The notes: generated by a model not told the origin, from the sequence alone. Positions 1 through 11,049 are shown, numbered from the stretch's first letter. The stretch: 64,000 nucleotides of DNA from Ipomoea triloba (GCF_003576645.1 NC_044919.1:14730456-14794455), one strand, 5' to 3'. Numbers and translations: made by a program.

Positions 1-480
1 ACTAACCCCAAACGCAAACCCTAAACCCTAAAATCTAAAACCTTAAATCCTAAACTCAAAACCCAAAACCTCTTAACCTCTACCCTAAACCTTGCAACCC
101 TAAACCCTAAAATCTTAAATCCTAAATGCTAAAATCTTAAAACCCTAAACCCTAAACCATGCAACCCTAAACACCTAAATCACCTTAAACCCTAAACCCT
201 AAACCATGCAACCCTAAACACCCTAACCTATACACCTTGCAAACACTAAACCCTAACCCTAAAATCTTAAACCCCAAAACCACCCAAAACCTTAACCCTA
301 AACCCTAAACCCTAAAATCCTATACCTAAAATCTTAAACCCTTAATCCTAAACGCAAAATCCTAAAATCTTAAACCTTAAATCCTAAACTCAAACCCCAA
401 AACCTCTTAACCTCGCTCTACCCTAAACCCAAAAACCTTAAAACCCTAAACCCTAAACCCTAAAATCTTAAATCCTAAAC
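1..480. repeat. Degenerate telomere-type repeat array
   Basis: Dense, imperfect copies of the plant telomere unit CCCTAAA, mixed with variants such as CCTAAAATCTTAAAT and CCATGCAACCCTAAACAC. The C-rich strand reads 5' to 3' from the left edge, the orientation expected at a left chromosome end, but the variants indicate subtelomeric or interstitial repeat and not an active terminus. No gene is seen in it. Confidence 0.9.
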
Positions 481-655
481 CCAGTCTCGACCCTTGGAAG
501 TGATGTTACTATGATGAGATGCTTACGAAAATAAGTTAGGCAAAAATCACACAACGAAGCTAAAGGGAACACTTGAGCTTTGTAGGGAACTTGTATTGCT
601 TTCACTCTTGGATTGTTACAAATGAGGCCCCTTGAGGGGTATTTATACCTATTCC
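481..655. other. Non-telomeric insert inside the telomere-like array
   Basis: About 175 bp of unique-looking sequence interrupts the CCCTAAA-type array, which resumes afterwards. It contains a short palindrome (GGCCCCTTGAGGGG near 625) and a TATTTATA run, reminiscent of an LTR promoter region. No target duplication was recognised. The short open frame over it is not a convincing gene. Confidence 0.5.
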
Positions 656-795
656 ACCCCCTAAATCCTAAATTCAAAACCCTAAACCCAAAACCTCTTA
701 AACCTACCCTAAACCTTAAACTTTAAACCTTAAACTTTAAGTCCTAAACCCTAAGCCCTAAACCTTAAAATCTTAAACCCCAAACCCTAAAGTCC
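656..795. repeat. Telomere-type repeat array, continued
   Basis: Continuation of the degenerate array, drifting into CTTTAAACCTTAAA variants before ending near 795. Confidence 0.8.
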
Positions 796-1310
796 ATCCA
801 TTGGTGTTACGAACCTAAGCGTAGCTTTATGCCTTGCGCTAAGTCGCTAAGTGGTTGGGCTCTCGCATTGGTGACCTTGAGCCAACCTTTCCCTTGTCCA
901 ACGAAGACCGAGTCTTCTAGCTTCATCCTCGGTCCTGAAATTGTGTGTGAGTATCTACCAAACAACTACTTCGATGTACATTAGCCCCTTAGTTGAAGTC
1001 GTCGGCGTTGTTTGGGCTTTAAAGGTTGTGAGGACTTGGAGTGATCCCATCCTGCTCGGCTTCTCTTCCTCGTGAGTCTTAGGGGAACCAAATTTTGGAC
1101 AATCCATCATTCGGATGTGGCCCCTTACATACGTAACATGCCAGCTTTGACACGAAGGCATTCTTCTTTTCTTCATACTCCCTTCGTGCGATGCTCTTGT
1201 CCCCATTCTTGGTTGGTGACTTCCTTTGGTTGTTTCTCTTGGCTGTCATGCCACTCTCCCCTATCTATTATCATACTCTTGTCTGTTCTCTTTGACGGTT
1301 GAATAACAAA
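796..1310. other. Unassigned block, higher GC than surroundings
   Basis: A 0.5-kb block of higher GC content next to the telomere-like array. It resembles noncoding LTR-retrotransposon sequence in texture, but no LTR ends, primer site or domain was found. Open frames on both strands are short and do not look like real proteins. Confidence 0.3.
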
Positions 1311-2039
1311 AGTTAGTCAAGGATGAATTAGATTGGTTTATGTAAGTGTTGCTTGTCGTGCAGTTCTTTGTATAATTTATAGTGGTTGCATATAAGGAAT
1401 TTCTTTTCAAAATTTAATTAAACTTCATGCTTTGAATTTTTTTTCATAAGCAACTTTTACTTTCTCACTTGATAAATTGCAGAAAATAGTATTTAGCTTT
1501 TCAAGCATATTACTTCTTATACTAACCACCATATAGCTCGGGGTATGTTACAGTATAGTGGTCTCATAGTTCATGTGTAATCCTGTTCACGCGGTTAGAG
1601 TTGGGATGAATGCAGAGAAGAGCGGTGATGTTGGACGCATAATGATAGTTGCAACTACTGATGGGCAAACATATCACTAAAAAGATCTACTGATCTTGAA
1701 GCAACAGCCTCTTCTGATGCACCCAGACCCTCTGCTCAAGAGCTGAAGGTATACACTGATACTAATCCTTTTAAAATTTTTTCTTATGAGTTCACTTTTA
1801 GGAAGCACTTTTTGACCATAATCCTTTTAAATTTTTTTCTTTTTTAGGGAAGTATTATTATTTGCCAAATGCTTCAGATGCTGTTATCTCTGCAACAACA
1901 AAGGATGCATTGGCTGCTAAAGAGCTCTTAAACCTTAAACTTGATTTTTAATTGTAGAGTGATAATGGTTCTAATACAAAAGGAGAACAAGGGTTCAAAA
2001 ATGATTACTTTGAAATACTACCTTTTATAAAATTTCGCT
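1311..2039. other. AT-rich interval with two exon-like scraps
   Basis: Two stretches have gene-like texture on the + strand. One spans about 1576-1747; it is open in pieces and ends in AAG before a possible GTATAC donor. The other follows a T-rich tract and an AG at about 1849 and runs to about 1950. Both frames soon hit stops. They could be remains of a host gene or captured exons. The protein was not recognised. Confidence 0.25.
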
Positions 2040-3990
2040 TCAGGCCAATAAAATGTTTGGATCGGCCCTACCACTTACAATGGCATCAAAGTATGGGATT
2101 GAAAAGTTCAATAGGAACAATTTCTCATTATGAAAAATGAGAATAAAGCAGCTATTAGGAAAGATACTTGCGTAGCAGCAATTGGAGAAAGACTAGTCGA
2201 TTTCACTGATGATGCGAGGTGGATAGAAATGGATAGCAACACTAATCTTCATTTAGCACTTGCTGATGAAGTTTCGTCAAGTGTGGTAGAGAAAAGTACC
2301 CCAAAAGAGATATATGATACTCTCATAAAGTTGTATGAGGCTAAATCACTGCACAGGTCTTTTTGAAAAGGAAGCTATACACTCAGGATGATGGAGGCAT
2401 CATCAGTAACTGAGCATATTAACACTCTCAATACTCTATTTTCACAACTCTTGGCGTTGAATTATAAAATAGAAGTGAAGGAACCTATTGAAATTTCACT
2501 CCAAAGTCTACCGAATTCAAACGATCAACTCATTATCAATCTAATCAACAACAATGAGGTACTTGCATACTCAAGATGAGATCATCAAAGTAACCAAGGG
2601 CGCGCTTATTGGGATGAAAGCTGGAAAGATAGCGGTCAATATATACATACTTAAAGGATAAACACAACTACAAGGAAAAAATCTATTGCATCAGACAATC
2701 TGGCAGGCGAATAAACGATGATCTGACATCAAAAAACTTGGCCACATATTAGAATGAGGTCTAAAGGTTCTTGCTGATCAACATCTTCTTCCAGGACTCA
2801 AAAAGGTTTCATTACCTTTTCATGAGCATTATGTTATAAGTAAGCAGCATTGATTAAAGTTTGAGAGCTCTAAAGCAAGAAGCAAAGCTATCTTGGAGCT
2901 AATCTACTTTGATGATTGGCAAACACCAGTTATATCCCTAGGAGGTGCAAAGTATTTTTTATCATTCATCGACGACTACTCCAGGAGATGTTGGGTGTAT
3001 CCAATCAAGCGGAAGGCAGATCAAGCTGAGTCTTTAACTTCAAAAGTTTGACAATCAACTTTGGAGAGGAGACAACCAGCTTGGCACTCAGATTATTCTA
3101 TGGAGGGAAATTTTGCATATTGTCTACTAATAGAATATGGTGAGCCATTAACTTACCATTAGGCTATGAAAGGTCCAAATGCATCTTTATGGATGACAAC
3201 GATGCAAGAAGAAATTGAAGATCTCCATAAGAATAAAACATGGGGACTTGTCCCGTTACCACAAGGAAGGCTATTGGAAATAAATGGGTCTATAAGAGCA
3301 AACGAGATAGCTATAATCAAGTGGAACGGTATCGTGCTCGATTAGTTGTGAAAGAATTTGCAAAGAAAGAATGAGTTGATTTCAACGAGATATTTTTTTT
3401 TCTGTTGTACGACTTACAACAATTAGAGCAGTCTTAGCGATGTGTGTTGTGCTTAACTTGTATCTTGAGCAGTTGGATGTGAAAATTGCATTTTTACATG
3501 GAGAACTTGAAGAAGAGATTTACATATGCACCAACCAAAAGGTTTTGAAGAAAAAGAAAAAGAGAACTTAGTTTGCAGGTTCAACAAATCTCTATATGCT
3601 CTCAAACAGGCGCCGCGATGTTGGTATAAGAGATTTGATTCATTCATTTTCAGTCTTGGATACCATAGATTTAATTAAGATCCTTGTGCATATTGGGCCC
3701 CAACAATGATCGTATAACATATATGAATGATCAATTGGCTAGGTAATTTGAAATGAAGGACTTGGGACCAACAAATAAGATTCTAGGGATGGAAATCCAT
3801 CGAGACAGAAATAATAGGAAGATGTGTAAGCTAATTTGTACCCATCTTTCTATTAATTTCAAGTTATCATCAAGTATGAGTCCTAGCAACGAAGCAGAGA
3901 GGATGGAAATGTTGAGTACCGTATGCATCAACAATGGACAGTTTAATGTTTGTTATGATCTGCACTTGATAGGAAATATTCCTCAATTTT
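2040..3990 (+). pseudogene. Decayed Ty1/copia polyprotein
   Basis: Ruins of a copia-type element in sense orientation. About 2080-2580 encodes a UBN2-type gag in two frames. About 2920-3050 holds an integrase-core scrap (FIDDYSRRCWVYPIK). About 3180-3400 holds the start of the reverse-transcriptase region, and 3470-3930 carries RT pieces such as ALKQAPRCWYKRF and KDLGPTNKILGMEIH. Protease, most of integrase and RNase H are deleted or unrecognisable, and there are many stops and frameshifts. No flanking LTR pair was found. Long dead, and of a different lineage from the copia element at 16486-23078. Confidence 0.8.
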
Positions 3991-4848
3991 AACCTCCCTA
4001 TACGTCTATGCTCTTGTTTTGTAGTCGGGTAGGGGTCAAGCGGTTCGGCTCAAAGTCAAAGTCAACATGTCAGCATTTGGACCTATATAAGGGCCCGTCT
4101 TGATTGTCTAGCAATGCCGAATGGGTACCCGGGACCGGGTATCCATCAGTAGCATTATTCAATCAGATTATAATACTTAAGTGAAAAAATAACAACGCAA
4201 CAGTCAACAGTACACACTCTTAGTTGTAAAGCATGGAAACATAGCTCACAATAGAGTTATGGACTAATGATGATGAGAAAGATGGGTGAAGGAAGAAGAT
4301 AGTAATGAAAATGATGTTCTATATATTAGCCAAGTTAACCATTTCTTGTTGACTTAATAATAATATATAAAAGGCAAAAAAGCCTTTGCAAACAGCAGAA
4401 TTGCATAATTTGCAATCCTGCTTGTCAAAATTGTAATATGTGGACAACAAACAAATTAAAAAAAGAAAAAAAATATATTGACACATAGGATTGGAAGTGA
4501 GAGAATTGCATAGGTGAAGATAGCCTTAGAATATACTTAAAAAAAAGTATCTATATTTTATTTTATTTTTTGATACATTAAGTTTCCAATTCCGTTCGAG
4601 GAATTAAAAAAATATTTTTTTAAAATTAATTTTTAAATTCACTCTTCATTTGTGAATTAACCAACGAACAACTCAAACGTGTGAGTGCCCTCAAAGAATT
4701 GAAAAAAAAAAAAAAAAAAAAAAAAAAGAAAACTCAAACGTGTGAGATAGGCGGAAAGGGTATTTGAGTGTCGCAACTCGCAAATGGTACGATGTGGGCA
4801 ACAAAACCTCTCTTTCACACAATCCGTATGTCTTTCCCCACATTTCTC
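3991..4848. other. Intergenic, upstream of the PPR gene
   Basis: Contains a short GC-richer stretch (4020-4150) like an LTR fragment, then AT-rich sequence and a pure A tract of about 28 bp (4700-4727). The tract is bracketed by two copies of AACTCAAACGTGTGAG (4670-4685 and 4731-4746), suggesting a small poly(A)-tailed insertion or a local duplication. No gene seen. Confidence 0.5.
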
Positions 4849-4857
4849 TATATATAT
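4849..4857 (+). promoter_or_regulatory. Likely TATA box of the PPR gene
   Basis: TATATATAT lies about 36-44 bp upstream of the PPR start codon, in an otherwise pyrimidine-rich leader. If used, it implies a very short 5' UTR. Assigned by position and composition only. Confidence 0.4.
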
Positions 4858-4892
4858 CTCCGCCGATTCGAATTTTGGGCATCTAATCTCAA

Positions 4893-6509
4893 ATGGGTCT
4901 CTCTCGCGTCTTTTCCCGCTTAGCTAAAACCCCTCTAACTTCTCTTTATGCTTCCCCAAAACCCTTCAAAAACCACTCCCAAATTCACCCCAATCTCCAT
5001 AACTTCACTCACTGTCTACATGCACCTCAATTTCACCGCATTATCTACGCTTTTCACCGATCAATCCATGAAAGATCAGTAAACCCCCATCCCCATCCTA
5101 ATAACCAAAACCCAGATTCCAAACCCCAGAAAATCATTGAACAAACAGATCACATCTGCAAAATAGTGCTAAACCACCGCGCTTCGCAGAAAGAGTTTAA
5201 CTCTAACCTCAACTCTGCCTCCGTAGTTCCATCTCCGGCATTGGTTGCCGAGGTTTTGAAAAGGCTTAGTAACTCCGGCGTTCTCGCGCTGTGGTTCTTC
5301 CGGTGGGCCGAGAAGAAGGGTGGGTTCCAGTACACACCCCACAGCTATCATGCTTTGATTGAAGCTCTGGGGAAGATCAAACAGTTCAAGATGGTGTGGA
5401 TTTGTGTTGACGAAATGAAGAACAAAGGGGTGTTATCAAGAGAGACTTTCGCCCTTGTATCGCGGAGATTAGCTAGGGCTAGGAAGGTAAAGGACGCGAT
5501 AAAGGCGTTCGAGATGATGGAGAACAAGTACGGGATGAAGGCTGAACTACAAGACTTCAACAGATTGTTTGATACTCTGTGTAAGTCCAGGGCCGTTGAG
5601 AGAGCACACCAGGTGTTCGACGAATGGAGGCACACAAAGTTCAGCCCAGATATCAAGTCTTATACTATACTCTTAGAAGGATTCGGTGAAGAGAGGAATC
5701 TGCTGAAGCTTAATGAAGTTTATCGTGAAATGAGGGATGCTGGGTTTGAGCCAGATGCTGTGAGCTATGGGATCATGATCAATGCTTATTGCAAGGCTAG
5801 GGAGTATGATAAAGCAGTAGAGATGTTTCATGAAATGAAAAGGAAGAAGATTGAACCCACACCTCATATATATTGCACCCTGATAAACGGGTTGGGCTCG
5901 GTGAAGAAGCTGAGTGAAGCTCTCAGATTCTTTGAGCTATGTAAGAGCAGCGGTTGTGTGATCGAGGTGCCTACGTATAATGCTGTGGTTGGGGCATATT
6001 GTTGGTCATCGCGAATGGATGATGCATACCGGATAATTGATGAGATGAGAGCAAGTGGGATCGGTCCAAATGCCCGAACTTATGATATAATTCTCCACCA
6101 TCTGATAAAGGCTCAGAGAATAGAGGAGGCTTACTCAGTTTTCCAGAAAATGGAGAATGATCCCAGGTGTGAGCCAACAGTGAGCACGTACGAGATCATC
6201 GTGAGGATGTTCTGTTGCAAGGAGCGCATCGATATGGCTATGGCTATGAGGGTTTGGGATAAGATGAAAGGGAAAGGAATCCTTCCAACGATGCACATGT
6301 TCTCGACGCTAATCAACAGCCTTTGCCAGGAGAATAAATCGAATTTTGCCTGCAAATACTTTCAAGAAATGCTCGATTTGGGCATTAGGCCTCCCCTCAC
6401 ATTGTTCAGTAATCTGAAACAAGCTCTCCTAGATGAAGGGAAAAAAGATACAGTCATTGCATTGGCTGAGAAAGTTGAGAAACTAAGGAAAACTAAATTG
6501 GTTGGTTAA
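4893..6509 (+). CDS. P-class pentatricopeptide repeat protein, probably mitochondrial
   Basis: An intronless 538-residue protein. P-class PPR proteins bind single-stranded organellar RNA and act in its stability, splicing or translation. Residues 1 to about 110 are rich in Arg, Ser, His and Pro and poor in acidic residues, fitting an organelle targeting peptide plus linker. About eleven 35-residue PPR motifs follow, starting near residues 150, 185, 220, 255, 290, 325, 360, 395, 431, 467 and 502. There is no E, DYW or SMR domain, so an RNA-editing role is unlikely. From memory, the repeat region and the ending RKTKLVG closely match Arabidopsis At1g71060, annotated as mitochondrial, so orthology is likely. 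Residues 448-452 (MAMAM) include a two-residue in-frame duplication (GCTATG twice) not recalled from the Arabidopsis protein. The start is the first ATG after the TATA-like site. It is tail to tail with the FAS1 gene, with 250 bp between stops. Confidence 0.93.
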   Translation: MGLSRVFSRLAKTPLTSLYASPKPFKNHSQIHPNLHNFTHCLHAPQFHRIIYAFHRSIHERSVNPHPHPNNQNPDSKPQKIIEQTDHICKIVLNHRASQKEFNSNLNSASVVPSPALVAEVLKRLSNSGVLALWFFRWAEKKGGFQYTPHSYHALIEALGKIKQFKMVWICVDEMKNKGVLSRETFALVSRRLARARKVKDAIKAFEMMENKYGMKAELQDFNRLFDTLCKSRAVERAHQVFDEWRHTKFSPDIKSYTILLEGFGEERNLLKLNEVYREMRDAGFEPDAVSYGIMINAYCKAREYDKAVEMFHEMKRKKIEPTPHIYCTLINGLGSVKKLSEALRFFELCKSSGCVIEVPTYNAVVGAYCWSSRMDDAYRIIDEMRASGIGPNARTYDIILHHLIKAQRIEEAYSVFQKMENDPRCEPTVSTYEIIVRMFCCKERIDMAMAMRVWDKMKGKGILPTMHMFSTLINSLCQENKSNFACKYFQEMLDLGIRPPLTLFSNLKQALLDEGKKDTVIALAEKVEKLRKTKLVG

Positions 6510-6759
6510 AAACTGAATTTTGCAACCACTGAACTTGAATTTTCTTCATTTACTTGTGATGATTCTCTATATGTTTTCTTGTTCTTCCATGATCCTCTTA
6601 TTAAGATTTGAAATAACCATAAGATGATAAGAACTACTTTCTTGAAATAAGATTTCATGATGCAGAATTCACCTGTACAGTCAACATATCAGCAGATCAC
6701 TTGAAACAATGAGACATGAAACTATTTGGTACAAACAGAAGCAAAAGCCTTACAGAAAC

Positions 6760-7848
6760 TCAAAATTCTCTGTGATCCGAGGAAGGAGAAACCTCCATGT
6801 AACTCCTATTTATCAAAGTAAATTCTTTTCTGATTTCGAACTCATCTGGCAGGGGAATCATCTCATTCAGTCCATGAATCACAACCCAGTCATTATGATA
6901 CATATCTGGAATTGAAATTCGAATCCCATTCACGAAAACCTCGCTATTAGCACTTCTTACATTCATGCTAAACTGCTTCACATAGTCCTGGAAAGCTGCT
7001 CCACTACCCTGCCCAATCTCATTCAGCTCTGTCCAATTCAAAGCGCATGGCAGCACGTGTCTCATCAACACTGACTGATACACCATTACATCGCCGGAGA
7101 ACTGGATCAATGCCCCGTCTACCGGAGCAAAAACAGTGAGTTTAATAGGTGAAGTGCTCATAAATCCGAATAACTGCAAATCCAGGAATGACGCCATTAT
7201 TGAATACCCCCTCGATTTCAGCACCGCGGAGGCCTCATTTAGCATCGAAAATGGGCGCAATTTGCAGTCGAATATATTGACAGAGCTAGGGTTGATTGGA
7301 GCGGGCACTGGCGGTGTGAAATTGGCGGCGAAGAAATCATCGACGGTGAACACGATTACAGAGCCATCGTCGAATATTGGCGAGGTGGAGATGTTGACGC
7401 CGTTGATGGAGATTTGATAATGGTCGTCGGAGGAGGACGAAGCGGTAATGTAGAGGGAACTGGAGGGGGAGAGATTGGGGATTTCGGAGCCTAGAGGGAG
7501 GGAACGGAGGGCGGAGATGGAGAGGGCGAGAGGGGAGAAGTGGAGGACGAGATGACGCAGCGACGGCTGGCCGACGGCGGCGAAGACGGAGTCCGGCGGC
7601 GAGAAGATGGTGAGAGCGGCGATCGTATCATCGGCGGATGAGGAGGTGGAGTGGATGAGAGTTTCCGCAATGAGCTCAATAGTGAGAGACATGGCGAAGT
7701 AGCCGGAGTCGGAGAGAGTGTCGACAGCGTTGGCTAGGGATTGAGATTGCGGCGGCGGCGGTGGATAGGTGAGTATTTGGGCGACGGAGAAGGAGAAGAG
7801 GCCGACGAGGAGGGCGGCGGTGAGAGAGAATGATTTGTAGAATGCCAT
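6760..7848 (-). CDS. Fasciclin-like arabinogalactan protein (FLA19/20/21-like)
   Basis: The start is the ATG at 7848 (MAFYKSF), giving 362 residues. The frame runs 41 codons further upstream, but only this ATG puts a signal peptide (residues 1-23, cleavage near VAQ) at the N terminus. Two FAS1 domains follow: about 42-174 with H1-like TIFSPPDSVF (80-89) and H2-like VIVFTVDDFF (164-173), and about 203-335 with LTVFAPVDGAL (238-248) and H2-like VVIHGLNEMIP. The linker TPPVPAPINPSS (178-189) could carry arabinogalactan on hydroxyproline. N-glycosylation sequons lie at N152, N176, N271 and N347. The C terminus (SSDHREF) is polar with no hydrophobic GPI signal, as in the FLA19-21 group, so the product is probably secreted to the wall or apoplast. 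FAS1 proteins mediate adhesion and wall organisation. The N-terminal half is unusually GC-rich. No introns. Confidence 0.88.
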   Translation of the reverse strand: MAFYKSFSLTAALLVGLFSFSVAQILTYPPPPPQSQSLANAVDTLSDSGYFAMSLTIELIAETLIHSTSSSADDTIAALTIFSPPDSVFAAVGQPSLRHLVLHFSPLALSISALRSLPLGSEIPNLSPSSSLYITASSSSDDHYQISINGVNISTSPIFDDGSVIVFTVDDFFAANFTPPVPAPINPSSVNIFDCKLRPFSMLNEASAVLKSRGYSIMASFLDLQLFGFMSTSPIKLTVFAPVDGALIQFSGDVMVYQSVLMRHVLPCALNWTELNEIGQGSGAAFQDYVKQFSMNVRSANSEVFVNGIRISIPDMYHNDWVVIHGLNEMIPLPDEFEIRKEFTLINRSYMEVSPSSDHREF

Positions 7849-8540
7849 TTTCGTTGTGCTTATAACTGATGGCAGATCGAGGAGTGAGGAAGATAAGAGA
7901 TTTCGGACTTGTTTCTTTTGGATGGATTTTGGCGGGTAATAGTTATTATGCCACTTTGGTTCACAAATCACAGAGTTGCGTGGACCGCTGTATGGACTAT
8001 GGTTAAAAAATAAAAAATGATGCTGTTTTGTTCAATTTTTTTTTTTTCATGTGAAGTATTATAATATACATTTTTATAATTCATAAGAGGTATATTATTG
8101 TAACATATAATGTAAATTATCTTGTCCTAAAAGTTTCATTATTCTAACATATAAAGTACATTATTTTAACACATAATATGTATTATCTTATTTCAAAAAT
8201 TTTATTATTCTAACACATAATTTATATTATTTTAACCCATAATATATATTATTCGAATGCATGAAATTCACTTACGTCGTTTTGGACTGTTGCTGTGTGC
8301 ACCGTAATTTGTCCAATTGGATTTGGATTAACAAATTAATTTATTTTATTTATTTATTTATTTTCTTGTATCAAGGATTCGAGAATGATGAGATTTCCTC
8401 CCGTGGGTTCTAAGGAGTGTAAGCACACCCCCAACAAATTGCTTTGTTCTTAGTCTCTCAGAATCCTCCATCAACATTGAGGGGCCATTGTGCCTTCCAC
8501 CAAAGCTACTTGGTCTCAAAGATGTCCGCCACCTCATTAA
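7849..8540. other. Upstream region of the FLA gene; AT-rich repeat
   Basis: Holds the FLA promoter (antisense) next to 7849. At 8055-8260 there are about four degenerate copies of a 33-40 bp unit around ATTATTCTAACACATAAT. No gene seen; short frames at 8358-8600 are not supported. Confidence 0.5.
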
Positions 8541-9057
8541 GGGTGTATTTGGAAAGCAGGAAAATGACTTTTGAAAAATGTTTTCTGAAAAATGAGTCAT
8601 TTTCTAGAAAATCAATTCATTTTCCGTGTTTGGATGCATTCTGAAAAACTGTCTTTGGGTGTCTGGTTCGTTTTCTGGAAAATGGGTAGAATTGTATAAT
8701 TATATATATTTTTTATTCTATTTAAAATATTAAAATTATTATAATAAGATAAAAATTAAAATAATATTTGTAAGTAACAAAATTTATCTATAAAAAAAAG
8801 TAACAAAATTTAAAAATAAATAAATAAATAAAATAACCCCTCCGCCTCTCTGGTTTCCGCCGGAAACTAGCTGCTCTGGTTTCCTCTCCGGCATTGTATG
8901 ATTTTCCATGGGCGGAAGTCATTTTCCGCCATTTTGGCCTCATTTTCCCAGTCAACGGAAATCATTTTCCGTTGACTGGGTTTTTCAAGGGTTGCTAAAC
9001 ATGGAAAACTCGGAAAATGATTTTTAGAAATCATTTTTCGGGTTTTCAAACACACCC
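8541..9057. mobile_element. Tourist-like (PIF/Harbinger) MITE
   Basis: 517 bp bounded by inverted ends GGGTGTATTTGG and (reverse complement) GGGTGTGTTTGA, flanked by the direct repeat TAA at 8538-8540 and 9058-9060. This TIR type and 3-bp TTA/TAA duplication are typical of Tourist-like MITEs. The subterminal regions are rich in GGAAAATGA-type motifs. A perfect 15-bp stem with a 4-bp loop lies at 8947-8980 (arm CCCAGTCAACGGAAA). Noncoding. A related copy lies at 30638. Confidence 0.8.
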
Positions 9058-9472
9058 TAAGATTTGAAATACTCGCCAGTAGGAGTACGTAGTGGCTTTC
9101 TCGAACGCATGAGTGCTTTCCCGAATGTAATCCTTGAACCACTCCAGTTTCCACTTGGTGTCTCTATAACAAATACATCGTTTTTACTCTTTAACAAATA
9201 CACAATTATATTGGACTAATATTAAATCATTAAACTCTTAAAAATAATCATTTAATTGAATTATTAAAGTTGTAAAAATTGTGTAACTCACCTTTTGTAC
9301 AAACACAACTTTGAAGCGGAAAAGTATAAAATTGGGTTAATTCATTTTTTTGTCTTAGATTTATGTGTCATTTCACTTTTAGTCTTTTTCTTAAAAAAAA
9401 AAGAGAAAATTCTATTGATCTTAATATTATTGTGACATGATCATTTTTTGTTCTTCCGTGTTTAAATGACAT
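9058..9472. other. Intergenic with a fragment of the foldback family seen at 37134
   Basis: About 9335-9470 (GGGTTAATTCATTTTTTTGT, then TATTATTGTGACATGATCA) matches the left half of the inverted-repeat element at 37134-37541. It appears truncated by the LTR that follows. The remainder is AT-rich and empty. Confidence 0.55.
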
Positions 9473-10002
9473 TGATGCGATAAATACACTGGGGTATATG
9501 AATAAGTACGTGAATTCAAATTTAGCTCGAGAATTATATAAGTGATTGAGCTCGAAAAAGATGACAATGGGTTAGATAGTTCCAGCTTGATTATGGTTAA
9601 ATAGAAATGCCAAAAGGTCCCCCCTCCTCAAGGTATTAAATGTGCTATTTATAGGGGTGTGAAGGGAGCACATGCCTAGGAGTTGGCATGTGCGATATGT
9701 GTGACTCATGCACATGACCAGTTGGAGGCATTGTCAATTTCCCCACGTGTGTGAAGGTTCTTGACGTCCCTGTTCCTTCCGCGTTTGGATAGGACTAGAG
9801 AAATAAGACCACGTGGCCCGGTCGGGTTGATCATCGCGAACCCACGGGTCGGTTTCGATCGCAAGGTGAAGTGGAAGGTATATGCTGATAAGCCACTTGC
9901 TCGGTCTTCGCATTGAGGTTAATTGGGTCTAGTTCCTCAAGATGATCTGACCGGATATCGAGCATGTGTGTACTACATATATTCAGGGAATATTCCCCAT
10001 CA
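9473..10002 (-). repeat. LTR of a Tat-like Ty3/gypsy element (element sense is minus)
   Basis: Starts TGATGCGATAAATACACTGG and ends GGGAATATTCCCCATCA. Next to it, reading the minus strand, is a purine-rich tract (GAACTAGGGGGCCTACT) suitable as a polypurine tract, so this is the 3' LTR of a minus-strand element. The accessory-ORF fragment at 10449 follows in the expected antisense position. No second LTR or target duplication was found. The LTR boundaries are inferred from the TG/CA ends. Confidence 0.55.
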
Positions 10003-10980
10003 AGTAGGCCCCCTAGTTCATGCCCCCACGTTAGGTTAGCAAAGGAGGAGCTCTGGCTACAAAATCCGATCGAGATAGCCTCTAGATAGTCTCTTTGTGA
10101 GTCGGGGTTGTGTGCGACGCGGGTTTACCACTTAATGTATAGATTACCGCTCATGTCCTATCACTGGACACGTGTCAAAGCATCGCTGGTCGTCTGGGAT
10201 TCGCTCCAAATTTCGACTTTTCCCGCCACTCATCGTCTATAAATATGGTGTGGTGGTGAGCCAAACTCAAGCTTTTCTTTTTGCTAAATCTAGAGCTTGC
10301 CGAGAAGATTGACTTGACAAAGAACTCTACACTAAAGCACGAGCGGTCACTACTTACAACTGCCGGTAAGGATTTCTACCAGGTCTTAATTATTCATGTA
10401 CTTTAATTTTAATTTTGGTGTATTACCACCCACTTTCTCGTTCTAAAAATGTCTTCCCCTCCTAAAGGAGGTGACATGTCAGACTTGGATAGTCAAAACG
10501 TCTCTGTTCAGGACTACGACGAAGAGGTCGAGGTCGGGTCCTTCTCAGCCTCTTCATACGATTTAACCATTCGCAAGGTCAAAGAATTCACAGAAGTTCA
10601 GGCTCCATCACTAAGTGTTGCCGAGGATTGGGTTGAGGACCAGCCAATTGCATCAGCATGACCCGACCAAGAATAAGCGGGGCCATTCGATCAAGAAACC
10701 TCCTCCTAGATTCCTTCTAATCCCCGCCTTTCCCTTTCTCAACCTTCTTCTTCCCGAGCCACTATAACCCTTCTTGTCTCTTCCTCAACTGGTGTCCCAT
10801 CTGCTAAATCTGGGCCCCCACCTTATCTAATGGGTGGCACAATTCTTTGGGTAGCGAGGCTGTTGAAACCTATCTACCGATGTTTACACACTTCGAGCTC
10901 CAAGAGATATCCACCCTCTTGGAGGGTCGGGTGAAGTATGACGCTTAACGAAGCCTTGGGAACATAATCAAGCGCCATCA
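10003..10980 (+). pseudogene. Antisense accessory ORF of a gypsy element, copy 1 (fragment)
   Basis: The clearest open part is 10449-10661 (70 residues, MSSPPKGGDMSDLDSQNVSV...). Homologous but interrupted sequence continues to about 10980. Its start matches the copy at 43497 (MSNSDSQNISI), and a shared block around TGGGAGGCACAAATTTTTGAGTAGCG appears in both. Upstream at about 10367 is a plausible donor (GCCGGTAAGG), so the 5' end may be spliced. The orientation, opposite to the adjacent LTR sense, suggests the extra antisense ORF known from some Tat-lineage gypsy elements. The function is unknown; no domain was recognised directly. Confidence 0.5.
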
Positions 10981-11049
10981 GGGGAATTAGATTGGGATTC
11001 ACCTTGATTCCCTCAAAGCTCCTATAGCTCTTCTGTTCACCCATTTTCT

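Noticed and set aside
7849..7971. Upstream start for the FLA gene at 7971
   Set aside because: It would bury the signal peptide behind 41 basic, unstructured residues; the ATG at 7848 is the natural start.
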